A DNA stretch of 34,508 nucleotides, taken from Yoonia sp. GTDB lineage: Bacteria; Pseudomonadota; Alphaproteobacteria; Rhodobacterales; Rhodobacteraceae. Location of the stretch: the NCBI RefSeq assembly GCF_017854415.1, contig NZ_JAFMHR010000013.1, forward strand, positions 1 to 34,508, read 5' to 3'. Under the pieces are notes generated by a model, which did not search any database, was not told the origin of the DNA, and saw only the letters and a list, made by a program, of their open reading frames with translations. The translations under genes and the position numbers were made by a program. Of this stretch, positions 31,088 through 34,508 are shown piece by piece. The stretch's first letter is position 1, and the number at the start of each line of letters is the position of its first letter.

Positions 31088-31990
31088 ATGGAAAACTGGG
31101 ATGATGTGCGTGTATTTTTGGCGGTCGCGCGTGCGGATGGTCTGACGGGGGCTTCGCGGCAGCTCAAGATGGACCCATCGACTGTTGGCAGACGCATCGC
31201 GCGGCTAGAGCGGGAATTAGGCGCCGCCCTGTTTGTGAAATCACCGCTTGGCTATGCGCTGACGGATTTGGGCGAACGGATGCGTGACAAAGCGACCGAA
31301 GCTGAACATCACCTTGTGCGCGCAATCGACGAAGGGCAGGGCGCATCTGAAGGGCTGACCGGACAGATCAGGATCGGTGCGCCTGACGGTGCTGCGAATT
31401 TCTTGTTGCCGCAGGTCTGTGCAGCGATCCAGGCCGAAAACCCTGATCTTGAAGTCCAGATACTGGCCCTGCCAAGGGTCGTGAATTTATCACGTCGCGA
31501 GGCGGATATGGCGATTGCAGTCAGCCCACCCGCTGCAGGGCGCCTGACAGTCCAAAAGATTACAGATTATCAACTGCACCTTGCGATGCGGGCGGATGCG
31601 GAACCGCTGACCACTGTTGCGCAACTAAATACCCGCCGGATTGTCGGGTATATTTCTGATATGATTTTTGACAAAGAACTGGACTACCTTGGCGAAGCAG
31701 GTGTTTCTGGGGTGCAACTGGCCTCAAATTCAGTAGCGGTGCAATTGCAGATGATCCGGCAAGCGGGCGTGGGGATTGTTCATGACTTTGCACTGCCCTT
31801 CGCGCCTGAACTGCGGCAGGTACTGGTGCGCGAGGTTGCTTTGACCCGTGCATTCTATCTGGTGCGCCATACGTCAGACCGACATTCTGACCGGCTTTCA
31901 CGCTTTGCCACGGCCCTGCGAAAGGGGATGCAAGACGAAGTTGTGCGCTTAGAACACATGGCACGCTTGACAGCAGAGCCTTTCATTTGA
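31088..31990 (+). CDS. LysR-family transcriptional regulator
   Basis: N-terminal wHTH ENWDDVRVFLAVARADGLTGASRQLKMDPSTVGRRIARLERELGAALF; divergent from mmsA. Confidence 0.93.
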   Translation: MENWDDVRVFLAVARADGLTGASRQLKMDPSTVGRRIARLERELGAALFVKSPLGYALTDLGERMRDKATEAEHHLVRAIDEGQGASEGLTGQIRIGAPDGAANFLLPQVCAAIQAENPDLEVQILALPRVVNLSRREADMAIAVSPPAAGRLTVQKITDYQLHLAMRADAEPLTTVAQLNTRRIVGYISDMIFDKELDYLGEAGVSGVQLASNSVAVQLQMIRQAGVGIVHDFALPFAPELRQVLVREVALTRAFYLVRHTSDRHSDRLSRFATALRKGMQDEVVRLEHMARLTAEPFI

Positions 31991-32028
31991 GACGCTAGCA
32001 ATATGGAGCCAATTCAAGGAGCCCTGAC

Positions 32029-32463
32029 ATGATCGTTTCGCAAATTTTGAAATCAAAGCCTGACGTGGGTGTGATTTCGGTAACGCCCACATCGACGGTG
32101 ACTGACGCCGCTAAACTTTTGTCCCAACACCGTATTGGTACAGTTGTTGTGTCAAAGGACGGATCGTCGCTGGACGGTATTTTGTCGGAACGTGACATTG
32201 TGCGCGAACTTGGCAAGCGCGGAACAGGGTGCTTAAGCGATCCCGTCAGCGCTTTGATGACATCCAAGTTGGTCACATGCAGCCCCTCTAATTCCGCACT
32301 CGAGGTACTCGAGATGATGACAGAGGGCCGGTTTCGCCACTTGCCTGTGATGGACGATGGCAAGATGGTTGGTCTGATCTCAATCGGGGATGCGGTTAAA
32401 GGGCGTTTGGCGCAACTCGCGATGGAAAAGGAATCCCTTGAAGGGATGATCATGGGGCACTAG
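32029..32463 (+). CDS. CBS-domain-pair protein
   Basis: Two CBS repeats: VTDAAKLLSQHRIGTVVVSKDGSSLDGILSERDIV and ALEVLEMMTEGRFRHLPVMDDGKMVGLISIGDAVK. Confidence 0.93.
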   Translation: MIVSQILKSKPDVGVISVTPTSTVTDAAKLLSQHRIGTVVVSKDGSSLDGILSERDIVRELGKRGTGCLSDPVSALMTSKLVTCSPSNSALEVLEMMTEGRFRHLPVMDDGKMVGLISIGDAVKGRLAQLAMEKESLEGMIMGH

Positions 32464-32529
32464 CCCCAGCTTGCATTTCGGCGCGCAATCATGTTGCTTG
32501 TCCCAAACAAAGCTAAGACGAGGACCGCC

Positions 32530-33024
32530 ATGCGCGTAGGACTTTACCCCGGCACATTTGATCCGGTGACGCATGGGCATATCGACATCATTCGTCGTGC
32601 TTGTTCACTTGTTGATCGTTTGGTGATTGGCGTTGCGGTAAACCGCGATAAGGGCCCGCTATTTACGCTAGAAGAACGCGTGGCCATGATTGAAATCGAA
32701 GTAGGCTTGCTGACCCAAGCCACCGGTTGCGAAGTGGTTGTTCGTCCTTTTGACAACCTGTTAACCCATTGCGCCAACGATGTGGGCGCAACTATCATCA
32801 TTCGCGGCCTACGTGCTGTTGCCGATTTTGAATATGAATATCAAATGGTTGGCATGAACCGCGCGCTGGACGACACGATTGAAACCGTGTTCCTGATGGC
32901 AGAGGCGCAGCATCAGGCGATTGCATCAAAGCTGGTCAAAGAGATTGCGCGCTTGGGTGGGGATGTGTCGAAATTTGTCACTCCGGCTGTCAAAGCTGCG
33001 CTGTTGGAACGGTTTAGCGATTGA
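32530..33024 (+). CDS. coaD: Pantetheine-phosphate adenylyltransferase
   Basis: MRVGLYPGTFDPVTHGHIDIIRRA and RGLRAVADFEYEYQMVGMNR. Confidence 0.97.
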   Translation: MRVGLYPGTFDPVTHGHIDIIRRACSLVDRLVIGVAVNRDKGPLFTLEERVAMIEIEVGLLTQATGCEVVVRPFDNLLTHCANDVGATIIIRGLRAVADFEYEYQMVGMNRALDDTIETVFLMAEAQHQAIASKLVKEIARLGGDVSKFVTPAVKAALLERFSD

Positions 33025-33797
33025 AGTGGCTGCTGATGCTAGGTGGAACATATCTTGCCTATGCAATCGCGATGGTTCTGATCCACCCGCAACTTCTTTA
33101 TCCCTTTGGCCCTGATCCTTTCAATAACCCTGATTTCAACCAAGACGTTGTCTCGGACCGTGGGGTTGCGATGGCCACTGCGCGCGGCAATGACCCACTT
33201 GCTGTCTTGTTTTTCATGGGTAACGGCGGCGCACTTGCGTATTTTACGAACACGCTGAATGCCCATCAAGAGGCGGGCCGCACATTGGCTGCAATGGAGT
33301 ATCCGGGCGGCGGCGGGATTGCTGGTATACCGTCAGAAGCAGGGCTGAAAGCTGATGCATTGGCCGCATATGATTGGCTTGCAACGCAGCATGACGGGCC
33401 GATTGCAGTGCATGGCTATTCAATGGGGACGGGGCTAGCGATCCATGTTGGGGCATCACGGCCTGTGGCAGCGATCATGCTTGATGCGCCTTATGTGAAG
33501 ATGTGCGAATTGATGACGAAAGCATCGTGGTTGCCTGCGTGCTTTATGCCAGGTGTGCAAAAGTGGAATTCCGCCGCTGATGTGCCAGCACTCTCAGCCC
33601 CAGTGCTGATCCAGCATGGCACTTCAGATCAGTTGATCCCCATTTCAAACGGGCAGCGATTAGCTACGATGATGCAGGATGCAGGTCTACATGTGACGTT
33701 TCATGCCGTTGAAAATGCGACCCATAACAACCTTGCCGGACAAGGTGGATACATAGGTCGCATTGATGCGTTCTTGGCGAGTTTGGACGCGCGGTAG
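33021..33797 (+). CDS. Alpha/beta hydrolase, probably membrane-anchored or exported
   Basis: Hydrophobic N-terminus KWLLMLGGTYLAYAIAMVLI; nucleophile elbow HGYSMGTG; LIQHGTSDQLIPISNG and H near the C-terminus; TTG start overlapping coaD stop. Confidence 0.85.
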   Translation: MKWLLMLGGTYLAYAIAMVLIHPQLLYPFGPDPFNNPDFNQDVVSDRGVAMATARGNDPLAVLFFMGNGGALAYFTNTLNAHQEAGRTLAAMEYPGGGGIAGIPSEAGLKADALAAYDWLATQHDGPIAVHGYSMGTGLAIHVGASRPVAAIMLDAPYVKMCELMTKASWLPACFMPGVQKWNSAADVPALSAPVLIQHGTSDQLIPISNGQRLATMMQDAGLHVTFHAVENATHNNLAGQGGYIGRIDAFLASLDAR

Positions 33798-33800
33798 CGG

Positions 33801-33959
33801 TTAGCCGTAGATCGCTTTGTTTGCGATCTTGCTGGCGTCTTCGCGAAACATGCCAAGGTCAATGGCGGTTTCTTGGGGCATGGTTGCCAGGTCATGCTTG
33901 AGGCGGCTGTAGGCCACGCGCTTTTCGAATGCTTTGCGAACTGTGTTCAATATGGTCAT
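33801..33959 (-). CDS. DUF1127 small protein, 52 aa
   Basis: My translation: MTILNTVRKAFEKRVAYSRLKHDLATMPQETAIDLGMFREDASKIANKAIYG*; SD AAGGAG upstream on the minus strand; shorter than the ORF-track cutoff. Confidence 0.85.
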   Translation of the reverse strand: MTILNTVRKAFEKRVAYSRLKHDLATMPQETAIDLGMFREDASKIANKAIYG

Positions 33960-34093
33960 CTGCGTGCTCCTTTTAAGTCATCGCGTTTGTTGGTCTTGTC
34001 CTATTACTTAGCAATGCTGCAGCGCAGCACAACGCCCAGTTAGCGCTATCAGATATGCAGTGAATGCATGGCGACGTTTGTAGAATGCTCAAT

Positions 34094-34125
34094 AAAAAAG
34101 CCGACCCAATCAGGCCGGCTTTTTT
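34094..34125 (-). terminator. Bidirectional intrinsic terminator downstream of gap
   Basis: AAAAAAGCCG ... CGGCTTTTTT, T6 on both strands. Confidence 0.88.
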
Positions 34126-34149
34126 GAAGTCTTCGTAAAGTAGGGTGGT

Positions 34150-34508
34150 TTAGATCAGCTTGCCCATCGCAACGGCAGTGTCAGCCATCCGGTTCGAGAA
34201 GCCCCATTCGTTGTCATACCACGTCAAAATACGCACCATATTGCCGTCCAGCACTTTGGTCTGGTCCAAGTGGAAGATCGAAGAATGTGGATCGTGATTG
34301 AAGTCAGAGCTGACCATTGGCAGATCGGTGTAGGCCAAAACACCCTTCAAAGGACCATCAGCGGCTGCGATGATTGCGTTGTTCACCTCTTCCACCGTTG
34401 TGTTTCTTGATGATTCGAAGGTCAGGTCAACGACGGAAACATTAGGCGTTGGGACGCGAATGGCAACGCCGTCCAGTTTACCGTTCAGTTCTGGCAAGAC
34501 CAATCCAA
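34150..34508 (-). CDS. gap: Glyceraldehyde-3-phosphate dehydrogenase, C-terminal part (truncated by window edge)
   Basis: [31 protein letters not shown] and [23 protein letters not shown]; the frame continues past 34508. Confidence 0.95.
   Translation of the reverse strand, partial: GLVLPELNGKLDGVAIRVPTPNVSVVDLTFESSRNTTVEEVNNAIIAAADGPLKGVLAYTDLPMVSSDFNHDPHSSIFHLDQTKVLDGNMVRILTWYDNEWGFSNRMADTAVAMGKLI

Noticed and set aside
1-34508. Search for CRISPR arrays, transposases, integrases, toxin-antitoxin or phage defence genes
   Set aside because: None seen by eye; all sizeable non-overlapping ORFs have core metabolic, envelope or housekeeping assignments.

Overview
This 34.5 kb window reads as a gene-dense core chromosomal segment of an alphaproteobacterium, most likely Rhodobacteraceae (Roseobacter-type). 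That assignment is inferred from protein character and gene order, not from a database search. I see no rRNA, tRNA, CRISPR array, transposase, integrase or phage gene. Main contents: hemA; a RodZ-like protein and ispG; a Tat-exported MBL hydrolase; an aminotransferase, amidase and PBP1A run; prfB; a bactofilin plus M23 peptidase pair; DUF455, peroxiredoxin, a large AsmA-like protein and queA; an MFS transporter; DUF924; lpdA; uvrA; a complete distal valine-degradation operon (mmsA, acyl-CoA dehydrogenase, enoyl-CoA hydratase/isomerase-family protein, mmsB) with a divergent LysR regulator; a CBS protein, coaD and an alpha/beta hydrolase; a 52-aa DUF1127 protein absent from the ORF track; and the 3' part of gap. 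I did not find a convincing undescribed multi-gene system. The observations most worth following up are regulatory: a perfect FNR-type box upstream of hemA, a perfect alphaproteobacterial LexA box upstream of uvrA, two related palindromes that begin at the stop codons of ispG and lpdA, a composite hairpin repeat after uvrA, clean dyads upstream of lpdA and mmsA, and loss of the RF2 programmed frameshift site.
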